NCBI GenBank assembly: GCA_030754995.1
Contig: JASLZG010000007.1
Coordinates: 1-33,741, forward strand
DNA from: Lentisphaeria bacterium
GTDB lineage: Bacteria > Verrucomicrobiota > Lentisphaeria > JABSQK01 > CAJWLW01
Direction of reading: 5' to 3'
Length of the DNA: 33,741 nt
The notes under the pieces: generated by a model
Databases searched by the model: none
Told to the model about the DNA's origin: nothing
The model's input: only the letters and a program-made list of their open reading frames with translations
In this document: positions 1 to 8,458 of the stretch, piece after piece
Layout: every line of letters begins with the position of its first letter
Numbering within the stretch: position 1 is the first letter of the stretch
Position numbers and translations under genes: made by a program

Positions 1-1
1 G

Positions 2-1525
2 GATCACTACGGTCTTGGCTACGTCCTCTACCGGCTCACCAGCGACGTCGAGGAACTGCCCTTCCCCATGGCCCCCGTCGCCGCCGCGGGAATTACGGCG
101 CTCGCCAGCGATCGGGATGAAAAGGCAAAGTGGCGATGGCGAGTCTTCTCGATAGGCGGCATGATGGGACTGGTGTTCGGCGCCATTTACATCGGATTCC
201 CGGCGATCACGGGCGCCATCCTGGAGAAGCCCAAATATCTCATCCCTATCCCCTGGGTTGACTTCACACCTCAGATGAGCGGGTTGCTGCCGGCGGCGCC
301 GATGAACATTACCTTCGATCTCGGCGCCCTGCTGTTGGGCATGGTCCTGCCATTCTGGGCGGTGGTCGGCGGTTTCCTCGGTGTCGTGATCACCATCTTC
401 GCCAACCCGGTGCTGCATCATTCCGGCATTCTCCACACCTGGCAGCCGCAGATGAGCATCGTTGACACGCTGTTCAGCAACCACGTCGACTTTTACCTCT
501 CGTTCGGTATCGGCCTGACGGTGGCGATCACACTGGTCAGCATCGCAAAGATCGCCAGCCCGTTGATGAAACTTTTACCGTGGAGCCGCGGCAGCACCGC
601 CAGGGAGTTGAGTCGGCCCGGTCCGGGCCAATCCAAGCCGAGCGCCTGGCGGCGCCTGGTAACCAACAACGTCAAGCGCGGCGACTTCTCCATTTTCATT
701 GCCTTGGGCATCTATATCGCGACCAGTACGCTGTGGATCGGATTCTGTTGTCTGCTCATCGATGATTTCAAGATTGTCCTGCCGTTCTTCATTTTCTATG
801 CCGTGGTGTATACCCCGTTGATCTCGTATGCGACCGCAAAGCTGGAGGGCATCTGCGGCCAGGCCGTCAGTATCCCGATGATCCGGGAAGTCACCTTCAT
901 TCTCAGTGGCTACAAGGGCGTGCAAATCTGGTTTGCGCCGGCCCCCATTCACAATTACGGTATGGCCACCGTTGAATTCCGTGTCCTCGAATTGACCGGT
1001 ACGAAAATCAAGAGCCAGATCAAGACCCAGTTCATTACTCTGCCGATCATTATTGTTTCCTCGCTGCTCTTTGCGAATCTCTTGTGGACCATGGCACCGG
1101 TACCCTCCGACGCCTATCCCTACGCCCAGAAAATGTGGGATCTGCAGGCGAAAAACATGTGCCTCACCATGAGTGCGACCCAGGAAGGGGGCTCACTTTT
1201 CCTGGAAACGTGGCGCTGGAAATATTTCGCCTGGGGCCTGGGATCGGCGACCGCGTCCTTCGTGGTGCTGTCGGCATTCGGGATGCCGACGCTGTTGGTG
1301 TTTGGGCTGGTCCGCGGATTGGGGCAAAGCACACCTGGTGCCATTTTTTTTGAGATGCTGGGCGCCTTGATCGGGCGCTTTTATTTCCGCCGGAAATACG
1401 GCGATATGTGGATGAAATTCACACCGGTGATGCTGGCCGGGTTTTCCTGCGGCATGGGGCTGGTCGCCATGGTGGCCGTCGCCATCACCATCCTCAACAA
1501 GATGATGGCGCCCCTGATGTTCTGA
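2..1525 (+). CDS. OPT-like membrane transporter, 5' end truncated by window edge
   Basis: A polytopic membrane protein whose start lies outside the window. The frame is open from base 2, and the residues before the first ATG at base 68 (reading YRLTSDVEELPFPMAP) are the conserved family stretch, so that ATG is internal. At least 507 residues are present, with roughly ten hydrophobic segments separated by short loops. The LPFPMAPV signature and layout resemble OPT-superfamily (oligopeptide or metal-chelate) transporters that PVC-type genomes carry beside DUF6785/DUF6784 proteins, as here. The substrate cannot be read from sequence. The neighbour downstream starts 52 bp later in the same direction, so the two probably form one unit. 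Membrane location is clear; the family call is from motif memory and moderately sure. Confidence 0.7.
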   Translation, partial: DHYGLGYVLYRLTSDVEELPFPMAPVAAAGITALASDRDEKAKWRWRVFSIGGMMGLVFGAIYIGFPAITGAILEKPKYLIPIPWVDFTPQMSGLLPAAPMNITFDLGALLLGMVLPFWAVVGGFLGVVITIFANPVLHHSGILHTWQPQMSIVDTLFSNHVDFYLSFGIGLTVAITLVSIAKIASPLMKLLPWSRGSTARELSRPGPGQSKPSAWRRLVTNNVKRGDFSIFIALGIYIATSTLWIGFCCLLIDDFKIVLPFFIFYAVVYTPLISYATAKLEGICGQAVSIPMIREVTFILSGYKGVQIWFAPAPIHNYGMATVEFRVLELTGTKIKSQIKTQFITLPIIIVSSLLFANLLWTMAPVPSDAYPYAQKMWDLQAKNMCLTMSATQEGGSLFLETWRWKYFAWGLGSATASFVVLSAFGMPTLLVFGLVRGLGQSTPGAIFFEMLGALIGRFYFRRKYGDMWMKFTPVMLAGFSCGMGLVAMVAVAITILNKMMAPLMF

Positions 1526-1527
1526 AC

Positions 1528-1565
1528 GCGTGGTGCGTGGTGATGGAATCCCTTACGCACCACGC
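1528..1565. repeat. Perfect 11-bp inverted repeat between the transporter genes
   Basis: GCGTGGTGCGT at 1528-1538 and its exact reverse complement ACGCACCACGC at 1555-1565 are separated by 16 bases. They fill the 52-bp gap between the two membrane-protein genes. No T-run follows, so a classical intrinsic terminator is unlikely; it could stabilise or process the transcript, or be an interspersed repeat. Confidence 0.5.
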
Positions 1566-1577
1566 AGCACGTAACAC

Positions 1578-3422
1578 ATGCCAAGCCATATGACCCATAA
1601 AATTACGATCCGCTCGCTGATTGTAGGCACACTGTTTGCCGCGCTCTTCGCGTTGCTTTGCCCGTATTTTGAGAATCGGAAGACGGTCTACGTCACGGCA
1701 ACCCAAATCGCCGTGCTGCCGTTTGTCCTCCTGTTGCTCACTGTTTTGTTGATTAATCCGGTCTGCCGTTTCTTGCGGGTTGTGCGCCGATTCAGCACCG
1801 CGGAGATTCTGATCATTTTTATTATGGGCTCGGTGTCGTCCGGGATTTCGGCGTTTGGCCTGGCGGCGCAACTGGTGCCGGTGATCACCGGGCTTTACAA
1901 TCCGCACTGGAATAGTGATCAGAGCGAATGGAATCGTTACATCGAGCCGTTCGTGAACGAAAACTATTTCATGTCTCAACCGGGTATTCGTCAGGCCGCG
2001 GTCGCCTATCGAGAGGCACTGCTGAACCAGGAGGCGGCCGAGCACATCCATGGTTCGGCGCTCCGTTACCAACGCACCCGACGGTCGGTGGACGCCACGG
2101 ACAAGGAATTGCAGCGGCTCGAGGCGTCGTCCGCCAGCGCCGAAAGAGAAATCCAACTGAGTCCGGCCAAGAAGTTGCATCGTGCCGCGCTTCGAGCCAA
2201 CGCCGAAGCCGAGGACGCTTGGCGGGAAGCGGGCAAGAACTTGACGATGCCCCATGATGAGGTGCTCGCTGTTTTCCCCGACCGGGTACGCCGATTCCAG
2301 CAGGCCACCGTGACCCAAAAGACCGCCTTGCGAGAGTTGGAAGCGAAGGCGTTTGCCAAAGTTGAACGGTTTCGCCGCGGCCTGCCCAAGGGACTGCGTG
2401 CCTATCCCGGTTTCATTCCGCTGCCCGACGAGGATTTCGGTATATATATGGGGCGGGTCCGGCGCCTGCTTCATGGTGGTGCCGCTTTACGGAAACTACG
2501 GGAGGCCGAAAAGCTGCTGGCAGCCGCGGGTGGAACGGAAGGTCAACGTGCCGAGCTGCCCGAAGAGATTGGCGGCTTGATCGAAGCCGCGGTAGCCAAG
2601 CTGTCGTCGTTGAGCAACACGGACGAGCTCGATGAGCGCAAGAAAATGCTGCACGCGGAGTGGAACCATAAAAACGACGAACTGAAAAACGCCGTGGTGC
2701 CGGAACTCGAGCGACTTCGTGAACACCGCCGCGTCGCTGCCGCCGTTGATTTCTCCCGGCTCGACCGTGAAATCGGGCAGTTGACCAGCCGCGGCGAGGC
2801 GATCGCGGAAGAAAAAATCGGGTTCAAACAGTCGCTGGAACACCTTCAGGTGCAACTTGACGTGACGCAAAAGGTGGCAGCCGCGGCGAACGAGTTGCAA
2901 GCGCTGCGCCAAGAGCTTCAGCGCCCCGAGCCCATCGACGCGGGGCGCACCGCGGATGAACTGGCGGCGATCATGGTGACCTTCCGTACCTTCGACGCCA
3001 GCTATCAGCGGTTCCTTGTCGGTGACATCCCGTGGTCCCATTGGGTGAAACCATTGCTGCACTGGACACTCTTGGCCGCCCTTACCTACCTGATACTGAT
3101 GACCTTTAACCTGCTGATCTTCCGCCAGTGGGCGCATCATGAGCGGCTGGTTACCCCTTGGCGCAGTTACCGGAGATGCTGGCCGGCGATTCCAAAAATC
3201 CGGCTGGCACGTCGGTACCGGCGATCTATCGCAACGGTCTCTTCTGGCTCGGCGTCGCGATCTCCGGCGGGGTGCTCGGCTGGAATTTACTGGTGCTCTC
3301 CAACGTCATACCTGAGTTGCCGCAATTCCCGTTGGGAAAACACCCCTGGAGCGGTCTCAAGAACACGTCGCTGGAGGGCCTTACAGGGGGTCTCGCCCGG
3401 TCGGAAGTCTTTTTCACTGTGA
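1578..3422 (+). CDS. DUF6785-type membrane protein with coiled-coil insert, N-terminal part of a frameshifted gene
   Basis: Three membrane segments (about residues 12-30, 42-62 and 75-107) are followed by a charged helical region (about 135-475) rich in E/R/K/A/L with heptad-like spacing, predicted coiled coil. A further membrane segment (489-515) then leads into FRQWAHHERLVTP. That last motif is the conserved DUF6785 junction and should continue as LAQLPEMLAG, but that sequence is in another frame starting at 3158. Residues after about 526 of this product are therefore out-of-frame. Adding one C to the run at 3154-3157 restores a single protein of 993 residues ending at 4558. An ATG at 1590 is an alternative start; neither has a strong ribosome site. 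Probably an envelope transporter component working with the upstream OPT-like gene; substrate unknown. Confidence 0.6.
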   Translation: MPSHMTHKITIRSLIVGTLFAALFALLCPYFENRKTVYVTATQIAVLPFVLLLLTVLLINPVCRFLRVVRRFSTAEILIIFIMGSVSSGISAFGLAAQLVPVITGLYNPHWNSDQSEWNRYIEPFVNENYFMSQPGIRQAAVAYREALLNQEAAEHIHGSALRYQRTRRSVDATDKELQRLEASSASAEREIQLSPAKKLHRAALRANAEAEDAWREAGKNLTMPHDEVLAVFPDRVRRFQQATVTQKTALRELEAKAFAKVERFRRGLPKGLRAYPGFIPLPDEDFGIYMGRVRRLLHGGAALRKLREAEKLLAAAGGTEGQRAELPEEIGGLIEAAVAKLSSLSNTDELDERKKMLHAEWNHKNDELKNAVVPELERLREHRRVAAAVDFSRLDREIGQLTSRGEAIAEEKIGFKQSLEHLQVQLDVTQKVAAAANELQALRQELQRPEPIDAGRTADELAAIMVTFRTFDASYQRFLVGDIPWSHWVKPLLHWTLLAALTYLILMTFNLLIFRQWAHHERLVTPWRSYRRCWPAIPKIRLARRYRRSIATVSSGSASRSPAGCSAGIYWCSPTSYLSCRNSRWENTPGAVSRTRRWRALQGVSPGRKSFSL

Positions 3423-4558
3423 TCGGCCTGGCCTTTCTGATCCCGGCAAACATTTCGTTTTCGCTCTGGTTCTTTGCCGTTCTCTACATGGTGCAACTGT
3501 TGATTTTGGTATGGTCTGGCTACGGACAAACCGAACGTTCGTTCCCGATGGACCCCTGGTATACCTGGAACTTTCGCTACGCCGAAGGCTCCGGCGCGAT
3601 GATCGTTTTTGCCCTTGTGATTCTTTATAAATGCCGGCACTATCTCTTGTGCTTTTTCAAGCCCGCGACGGTCAGCGGACTTGAACTGGGCGAACAGAGG
3701 GAGCTGCGCGTCTCCTCCTGCCTGTTTGTGTTCGGTTCGCTGGCTCTCATTCTCTTGTTATGGTTGAGTATGGGCGCCAACCTCTATCACACCCTCTTCT
3801 GTTACTTCGCCATCATGGCCATGACTGTTGCCCTCGTCCGCGCCGTCACCGAAGGCGGCATCCTGGGGTTCCAGGCCTATGCCAGTCCGTTTCACTTCAT
3901 CCGGACATTTTTCGGGATGGACAAAGCCTGGACGGCCCCGGCGCTCTTCACCCCGTTGCTGGTGTACTACCTGGTTTTCTTTTTCGAGCTCAAGACCTTT
4001 ATCGCTCCGGCCATGGCCAACAGCATCAAAATCCGTGAGGACTTGAAGATGGAGCGGGGTCGTTTTCATCTGGCGATTTTCCTGGCGATCGCGATCGCCT
4101 CGGTAACCGTGATACTTATCCACGTGATGATGGGATACCACACCGGCGCCGACGCCATGAGCGGGTGGTTTTACATAAATTTTCCACAATCAATTTATAC
4201 CAAGATTGCCGCCATGAACAAGCTCGGGCCGGTGGACCAGACGGCCACTCATCTGTGGTTCGGGTTCGGCGCACTATTGATGTCGGCACTCTTGTGGTTG
4301 CGGCAGTTTTTCTTCTGGCTGCCCCATCCGATCGGCATGATCATGCTGGTCAACCCGCTCATGAGAATATACTGGTTTTCGATATTTCTCGGCTGGCTGG
4401 CCAAAACGCTGGTCACCAAGTACGGCCGGAAGGAGGCCTACGAGAAAGCACGGAATCTGTTTATCGGCCTGATCGCCGGTGAACTGGCCATCGTTGCCCT
4501 GGCGATGTTGGTGTCTTATCTAATGGAGACACAGATCAGGATTGACTTTAACCGTTAA
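3158..4558 (+). CDS. DUF6785/DUF6784 membrane protein, C-terminal part of the frameshifted gene
   Basis: This is the downstream continuation of the broken gene beginning at 1578. It starts at TTG directly after the four-C run and reads LAQLPEMLAG, the expected continuation of the DUF6785 motif. It has about ten hydrophobic segments and ends in the DUF6784-like tail, with features such as WFGFGALLMSALLWLR, LPHPIGMIM and KTLVTKYG. The TTG has no convincing ribosome site, so it is unlikely to be an independent gene. Either the missing C is a sequencing or assembly error and the gene is intact, or this is a recent single-base pseudogene. Members of this family are membrane proteins of undefined transport function found beside OPT-like transporters. 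Confidence 0.6.
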   Translation: MAQLPEMLAGDSKNPAGTSVPAIYRNGLFWLGVAISGGVLGWNLLVLSNVIPELPQFPLGKHPWSGLKNTSLEGLTGGLARSEVFFTVIGLAFLIPANISFSLWFFAVLYMVQLLILVWSGYGQTERSFPMDPWYTWNFRYAEGSGAMIVFALVILYKCRHYLLCFFKPATVSGLELGEQRELRVSSCLFVFGSLALILLLWLSMGANLYHTLFCYFAIMAMTVALVRAVTEGGILGFQAYASPFHFIRTFFGMDKAWTAPALFTPLLVYYLVFFFELKTFIAPAMANSIKIREDLKMERGRFHLAIFLAIAIASVTVILIHVMMGYHTGADAMSGWFYINFPQSIYTKIAAMNKLGPVDQTATHLWFGFGALLMSALLWLRQFFFWLPHPIGMIMLVNPLMRIYWFSIFLGWLAKTLVTKYGRKEAYEKARNLFIGLIAGELAIVALAMLVSYLMETQIRIDFNR

Positions 4559-4794
4559 CCGAAGTGGATTCTAACCGGGAACTGTTCACCTTCGGATGCA
4601 TGGGAATTTATATCGGGCTGTATTGTGGAGGTTAAGGATCTTCTCGAGTTGAAATCGTCTGTGCCGGTGAGCCCGTAACGTTCGTTGGCTTCCTGAAAAC
4701 GTTGATTTATCCAGAACCCGGCATCGGCCGGGTGAATGTTGTCTACAGCAGTTTCGCTACATATAACAAGGCCGAGGGGGAGGGTGGGACCGAT
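4555..4794 (-). pseudogene. Unrecognised coding-like remnant
   Basis: A minus-strand frame is open between two stop codons with no plausible start. It reads, in part, AVDNIHPADAGFWINQRF, then QEANERYGLTGTDDF, which looks like real protein with codon use similar to neighbours. The DNIHPADAGF piece is reminiscent of the Asp-x-x-His-Pro block near the end of SGNH hydrolases, but this is too short to be sure. It probably is the tail of a deleted gene in the same decayed stretch as the sulfatase tail just upstream of it on this strand. Confidence 0.25.
4559..4595 (+). terminator. Possible weak hairpin after the transporter operon
   Basis: CCGAAGTG (4559-4566) can pair with CACCTTCGG (4587-4595) with one bulged C, directly after the TAA stop at 4558. 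There is no T-run, so termination is only a guess. Confidence 0.25.
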
Positions 4795-4808
4795 TTATTT
4801 TCTCAGAC

Positions 4809-5078
4809 TCACGCCATTTCCTGCCATGACGCGACTCTTTCCTTCAGTTCCATCACAACACTGGTGTAGTCCGGTTGGGTGTAAAGATTGTACAGTTCAT
4901 CCGCATCATTATCGAGGTCATAGAGACTGCCGTCTTCACCATACCCGGCATCATCGAGCGAGTAAGTCATTTCCCGCCGTCCGTAACGAATCATAACCCG
5001 GTGGCTGCCACTGGGCCCGTAGGCCGCGGACCCGGTACTGTCCACCTCCGAGAATGTCGGACGGTCGGGGATGAGTGC
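4809..5078 (-). pseudogene. Sulfatase C-terminal remnant
   Basis: About 90 residues reading ALIPDRPTFSEVD, SHRVMIRYGRREM, then GSLYDLDNDADELYNLY and a final ELKERVASW. The block 'LYDLDNDxxELxNL' followed by 'ELKERL..W' is the typical C-terminal end of type I sulfatases. The N-terminal part with the Cys/Ser-x-Pro-x-Arg formylglycine motif and the metal-binding residues is absent: upstream on this strand is the stop of an unrelated aldolase homologue. So this is a truncated remnant and not an active enzyme. It points to past sulfated-polysaccharide degradation capacity. Confidence 0.6.
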
Positions 5079-5110
5079 TGAGCGGACCGGAACTGTTAAC
5101 CCACCCCGAA

Positions 5111-6025
5111 CTACAGCAGGGACTTCCCTTTGCAGAAGTCGGCCAGCATTTCCATATCTTCGTCGGTCGCACTGGCGTAAGGTTTCCGTCGCCAGCGCTG
5201 CGTGATGCCGAACAGTTCAAGGGTGGCGTGCATGCCGGCGTCACAGCCGCCCTGACAGAGGCCTATGCAGTCAAAATATGGCATGTCATAATCGCGGATG
5301 ATATCCCTGGCCGTGGACAGGTCCGACGATTGAATGGCGTTCCAGTAGTTATGCGCAATCTCCGGCTTGAACGAGATGAAAACCGACATATATCCATCGC
5401 AACCATAGGGCAGCATGTTCATGTGGTTCTGCTTTGTGCCGCCGGAAAACGTCGCCCAGTGCTCGTGGAGCAGGAGCCCTGCTCGTCTCGCGAATTCCCC
5501 GCATATATCGTCCTTGAGAGCGACCACGCCGTCGACGCCTTCCATCAGCATTCTGAGAACTTCGAGTGCGAAGTCGGTGGGCCGGCGGCTCAGCGATGCG
5601 GTGACAACCATGACCGGCATGTGCTCGGCCGCGGCGGCATAGTACTCCACCAGTGTCTCGGGCGTACAGGACGCGCCCCAGTCCGGAGGCGCAACCATCA
5701 GCACATCCGCCCCTGCTGTAGACGCGTACTGGGCAAATTCGACCGCCTTCGGCGTTGCCCACTCGTTCCCGGCGGCCACGACCATGGCTCTCCCGGCAGT
5801 GTGCTCGACAACCACCCTGGTGACTTCAGCGATCTCCTCGTCGGTCAGTATAGTGTACAGGCTGTCGCCGGGGGTGAGAAGCATCGTCTTGCTGCCGGCG
5901 TCTACGAGAAAATCGATCAGGTTCCGCAGGGCCGCGAAATCGATACTGCCGTCGCGACAAAACGGCGTGCAGATAGACGCAAACGGCCCCGTCAACGCCT
6001 CTCTAATCTCTTGACGACCCAGCAT
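5111..6025 (-). CDS. DapA/NanA-family aldolase homologue with altered active site
   Basis: A 304-residue (beta/alpha)8 protein of the dihydrodipicolinate synthase family, whose members form a Schiff base with a pyruvate-type substrate and make or cleave C-C bonds. The Schiff-base lysine is kept (GVVALKDD, K171) and TPGDS (residues 51-55) stands for the canonical TTGES. The catalytic tyrosine of the usual YNxPxR block is missing: the stretch reads VTASLSR (141-147), with Thr at the aligned place. Chemistry may therefore differ, for example decarboxylation or hydration, or it may act on a sugar acid. The start is supported by GGAGAGG about 5 nt before ATG. It is a standalone minus-strand gene in a sugar-catabolic, partly decayed neighbourhood. 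Confidence 0.8.
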   Translation of the reverse strand: MLGRQEIREALTGPFASICTPFCRDGSIDFAALRNLIDFLVDAGSKTMLLTPGDSLYTILTDEEIAEVTRVVVEHTAGRAMVVAAGNEWATPKAVEFAQYASTAGADVLMVAPPDWGASCTPETLVEYYAAAAEHMPVMVVTASLSRRPTDFALEVLRMLMEGVDGVVALKDDICGEFARRAGLLLHEHWATFSGGTKQNHMNMLPYGCDGYMSVFISFKPEIAHNYWNAIQSSDLSTARDIIRDYDMPYFDCIGLCQGGCDAGMHATLELFGITQRWRRKPYASATDEDMEMLADFCKGKSLL

Positions 6026-6206
6026 GTCGGCCTCTCCGGTTGCAAGTTCATGTTATAACCCACACTGGCCCCGGGATCAGCGAGTCACCAGTGACCTTGT
6101 GTTCAATGTTCAGTCCGGATGTTGCAGCGGCGTGGCGGCAGTCCAATCGCCCGGGTGTCAAGATAGTACACGTCGCGAATCTCGGTGGCATTGCAGGCGG
6201 CTTTTT

Positions 6207-6224
6207 CACTGATCACTGATCACT
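6207..6224. repeat. Short tandem CACTGAT repeat
   Basis: The 7-base unit CACTGAT is repeated about 2.5 times in the gap between the aldolase homologue and the prepilin-like remnant. The rest of the gap at 6026-6236 shows no gene that I can support. Confidence 0.45.
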
Positions 6225-6236
6225 TTGACTCGGACG

Positions 6237-6704
6237 CTACCGGAACCACCTGTAAGCAGTGATCCAACCACCAGTGCCTTCCGCCATGACCTCCAGTTCT
6301 GCGTGCTGGACCCACTTTACATGCCCATCGTGCTGGGCCCGCATCCAGCCGGTTAAGATACCCGGATTCCACCCATTGTGTATTGCTTCGGGGTGATTGC
6401 CGCGCTGGGGAATGCCCGCTCCCACGCCGCCTTCGTCGTCAGCGATGTCCATGGCCAAAACCTCGGCGGCCGGGTTTTTCACCCGGGTGGCCTTGACAAC
6501 CGACAACGGCTCCTGCTGAGGCGCGAAAAAACCCGTCTTTTGATCGGGCACGTGTTCCGCGGGGAAGATGTGGCAGGAGATTCGCACATCAGTACTGGCC
6601 GTATCATTCCAACCATGCAGATCATCGGGCCCGGTAATGAAAGGCTGGTCCGGTCTGTACCCCCTGCCGCTGGACGGACACATCACATGGATAACCGAAG
6701 GCAG
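6237..6704 (-). pseudogene. Prepilin-like (DUF1559-type) C-terminal remnant
   Basis: A frame open from just after a TGA at its upstream end, reading LPSVIHVMCPSS, then VLAMDIADDEGG, NHPEAIHNGWNPG and RAQHDGHVKWVQHAELEV. The order 'MDI.DD.GG ... NHP ... DGHVKW' fits the C-terminal half of the prepilin-like secreted proteins abundant in Lentisphaerae and Planctomycetes. The N-terminal cleavage/methylation helix (FTLIELLVVI-type) is missing, and no start with a ribosome site is visible. I read it as a truncated remnant; a short independent protein starting at GTG 6686 is a less likely alternative. Confidence 0.45.
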
Positions 6705-6816
6705 TCACACGGGGGCGGATTTACGAACATCAGGACGCCACAGATCGGAACCCGATCAGTGATGCACTCGAGGTGGCGGCACTGCGACGAACGAAAGTAA
6801 ACCATGTTGCAGCCAC

Positions 6817-7704
6817 TCACAGCGGCTCGAGCCTGATCACCCGGTAACCGTTTCTGAAGCCCTCCCGGGTCACATACTGGAAGCGGCCGGGGCACAGTTC
6901 GCCGGCGTGAGCTAAGTGTACATGGCCGCAGAAGACACCCACCAGATTGTCAGGGGCGCCTCGGGTCAGGAGCCGGTGGCAGGCCGTCGTGCTTGGATCG
7001 GATTCGCGCATCTTATTTTTTTTCCGGGCCTGCTCAGTCCAGCCTGGAGCCGCCATCATGATCGGTATCTTCCAATTATCCAGAACGGGCGGCGCCAGTG
7101 TCGGGGTGTAGAGTGGAATATGCAGGAACAGAAGGCAGGGTTCTCCGGTCTGAAGCTGGCGGTACAGGAATTCCAGCTGTTCGTCCGTCACCTGGTAGTT
7201 GCTGTTGTCCAGGGCAACCAGTCGCGCGCCGCCCAGCGCCATCACCTGCGCCGCGGGCGAATGGCCCGCAAGATGCGCCAGGCGGGGATAGAATTCCAGG
7301 CGCGTAGCATCGTTCCGCGGCAGATAAGGAAAGTGCCAGTCGTGGTTACCCAGCGTGTAAAGATAAGGAGCTCGCAGCGCATCCACACCCCGCTCAATTA
7401 TTTCTACCGCCGCCCGGGCCGGAAAATGGATGATATCACCGGTCATGATGGTGCAGTCCACCGAAAAGCGGTTGCTGCGTTCCAGCGCCTGCTCAAAAAG
7501 CTGCTGCGGGGGCACATTGCCGGGGGTCAAATTCTGGAATAACTGTTGGCATTCGGCCGCGACCTCGAGCGCCTCCGGATCGCGCTCGTCTGCAGCGGCC
7601 ATGTGGCTGTCAGTGATGTGCATCAGAGTCAATGGCCGCTCGAGGCCCTCGACGCCGATGACGGTGCGCCGCTCGTCTTGGGTTTGCCAATGTTCTATAC
7701 GCAT
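6817..7704 (-). CDS. Calcineurin-like metallophosphoesterase
   Basis: A 295-residue protein with the complete two-metal phosphoesterase motif set: TDSH (D32, H34), GD (D90), GNHD (N120, H121), a later His in FLHIPLY (H195) and GHVH (H261, H263). These residues bind two metals and cleave phosphate mono- or diesters. No signal peptide is visible, so it is probably cytoplasmic. Such stand-alone enzymes in sugar-catabolic clusters are common, but the substrate cannot be told from sequence. No clear ribosome site precedes the ATG at 7704; the gene lies 136 bp downstream of the 205-residue gene on the same strand. Confidence 0.8.
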   Translation of the reverse strand: MRIEHWQTQDERRTVIGVEGLERPLTLMHITDSHMAAADERDPEALEVAAECQQLFQNLTPGNVPPQQLFEQALERSNRFSVDCTIMTGDIIHFPARAAVEIIERGVDALRAPYLYTLGNHDWHFPYLPRNDATRLEFYPRLAHLAGHSPAAQVMALGGARLVALDNSNYQVTDEQLEFLYRQLQTGEPCLLFLHIPLYTPTLAPPVLDNWKIPIMMAAPGWTEQARKKNKMRESDPSTTACHRLLTRGAPDNLVGVFCGHVHLAHAGELCPGRFQYVTREGFRNGYRVIRLEPL

Positions 7705-7840
7705 TGTTTACCAACATGGAATGGGACCAACGACTCGGCCCCATTTCCGCCCCCTCCCGATGGCTCCAATACCGTGCCATATTCGGCAGCCCCAACGGCG
7801 CTCTGTCGCCCCGGCTGCGTCATGTGCAGGTTGACATGGG

Positions 7841-8458
7841 TCAGCGTCCATGTGTTCCAGCGTTCCCGGCAGTTTCGAGTGTGATTGCCACGACACCGAA
7901 GATGATTCCCTGGGAGAGGACTTCCGCCTCGAGGGATGCAAGGACACGACCGGGATCGGTGCGCATGGCATAGACATCAAGGTGCGCATTGCGGGAGAGC
8001 CAAACTGCCGGAACCCGCGACGTATGCTGAAAACCGAAGGAGCCGATGGAATCGTCGTAGTTCGATGGGTTGACCAGGTCCAGAACGACCTCATCCCCCT
8101 CGGTGTAGCGGGCGAGAAGCCGGACGTTCTCAATGTGGGTCTGCATCACTTCGGTGGTGCCGGCGGTAAGCAGGTAGACGGTCCGGACGCCCCGGCGGTC
8201 GAGGGGTACAACCAGACGAGGGTCAAAGCTGTCCCAGCGCGATATGAACGCTGCCCGCGTCTCTTTTGGCGAAACCCGGAAGCGCACACCTTCCTGGGTG
8301 GTAAACCGGGTCTTCCCGGCCAGTCCGGCCCGGAATTCGGTCTCGTCGACAGTCCAGCGCACGCCGTGCTCCTTGCGCAGCATGAAGCCGGCGCCCCTTG
8401 CAACGTTCCGAACAATCACAGATGAAGAAAGAGGACCACCCCGCAACCGATCGATCAT
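7841..8458 (-). CDS. 205-residue protein resembling the C-terminal module of DUF4450-like proteins
   Basis: A soluble, beta-rich sequence with RTVYLLTAGTTEVMQ, then VVLDLVNPSNY and SLEAEVLSQGIIFGVVAITL near the end. 'YLL.AG.T..MQ' followed by '.L.L.NP.NY' resembles the terminal region of large secreted polysaccharide-degradation proteins of the DUF4450 type; this is from memory. It may be a stranded C-terminal fragment. However, its ATG overlaps the stop of the upstream dehydrogenase (ATGA at 8455-8458), which would give translational coupling and argues for a functional small gene. No signal peptide is visible. Function unknown. Confidence 0.5.
   Translation of the reverse strand: MIDRLRGGPLSSSVIVRNVARGAGFMLRKEHGVRWTVDETEFRAGLAGKTRFTTQEGVRFRVSPKETRAAFISRWDSFDPRLVVPLDRRGVRTVYLLTAGTTEVMQTHIENVRLLARYTEGDEVVLDLVNPSNYDDSIGSFGFQHTSRVPAVWLSRNAHLDVYAMRTDPGRVLASLEAEVLSQGIIFGVVAITLETAGNAGTHGR

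Noticed and set aside
3150-3162. Programmed ribosomal frameshift in the DUF6785 gene
   Set aside because: A -1 shift would be needed, but the site ACC-CCT is not a classical X-XXY-YYZ heptamer and I see no strong downstream structure; a missing C is simpler. Not tested.
5075-6058. 327-codon plus-strand open frame
   Set aside because: Antisense to the DapA-family gene, which has a good ribosome site and conserved motifs.
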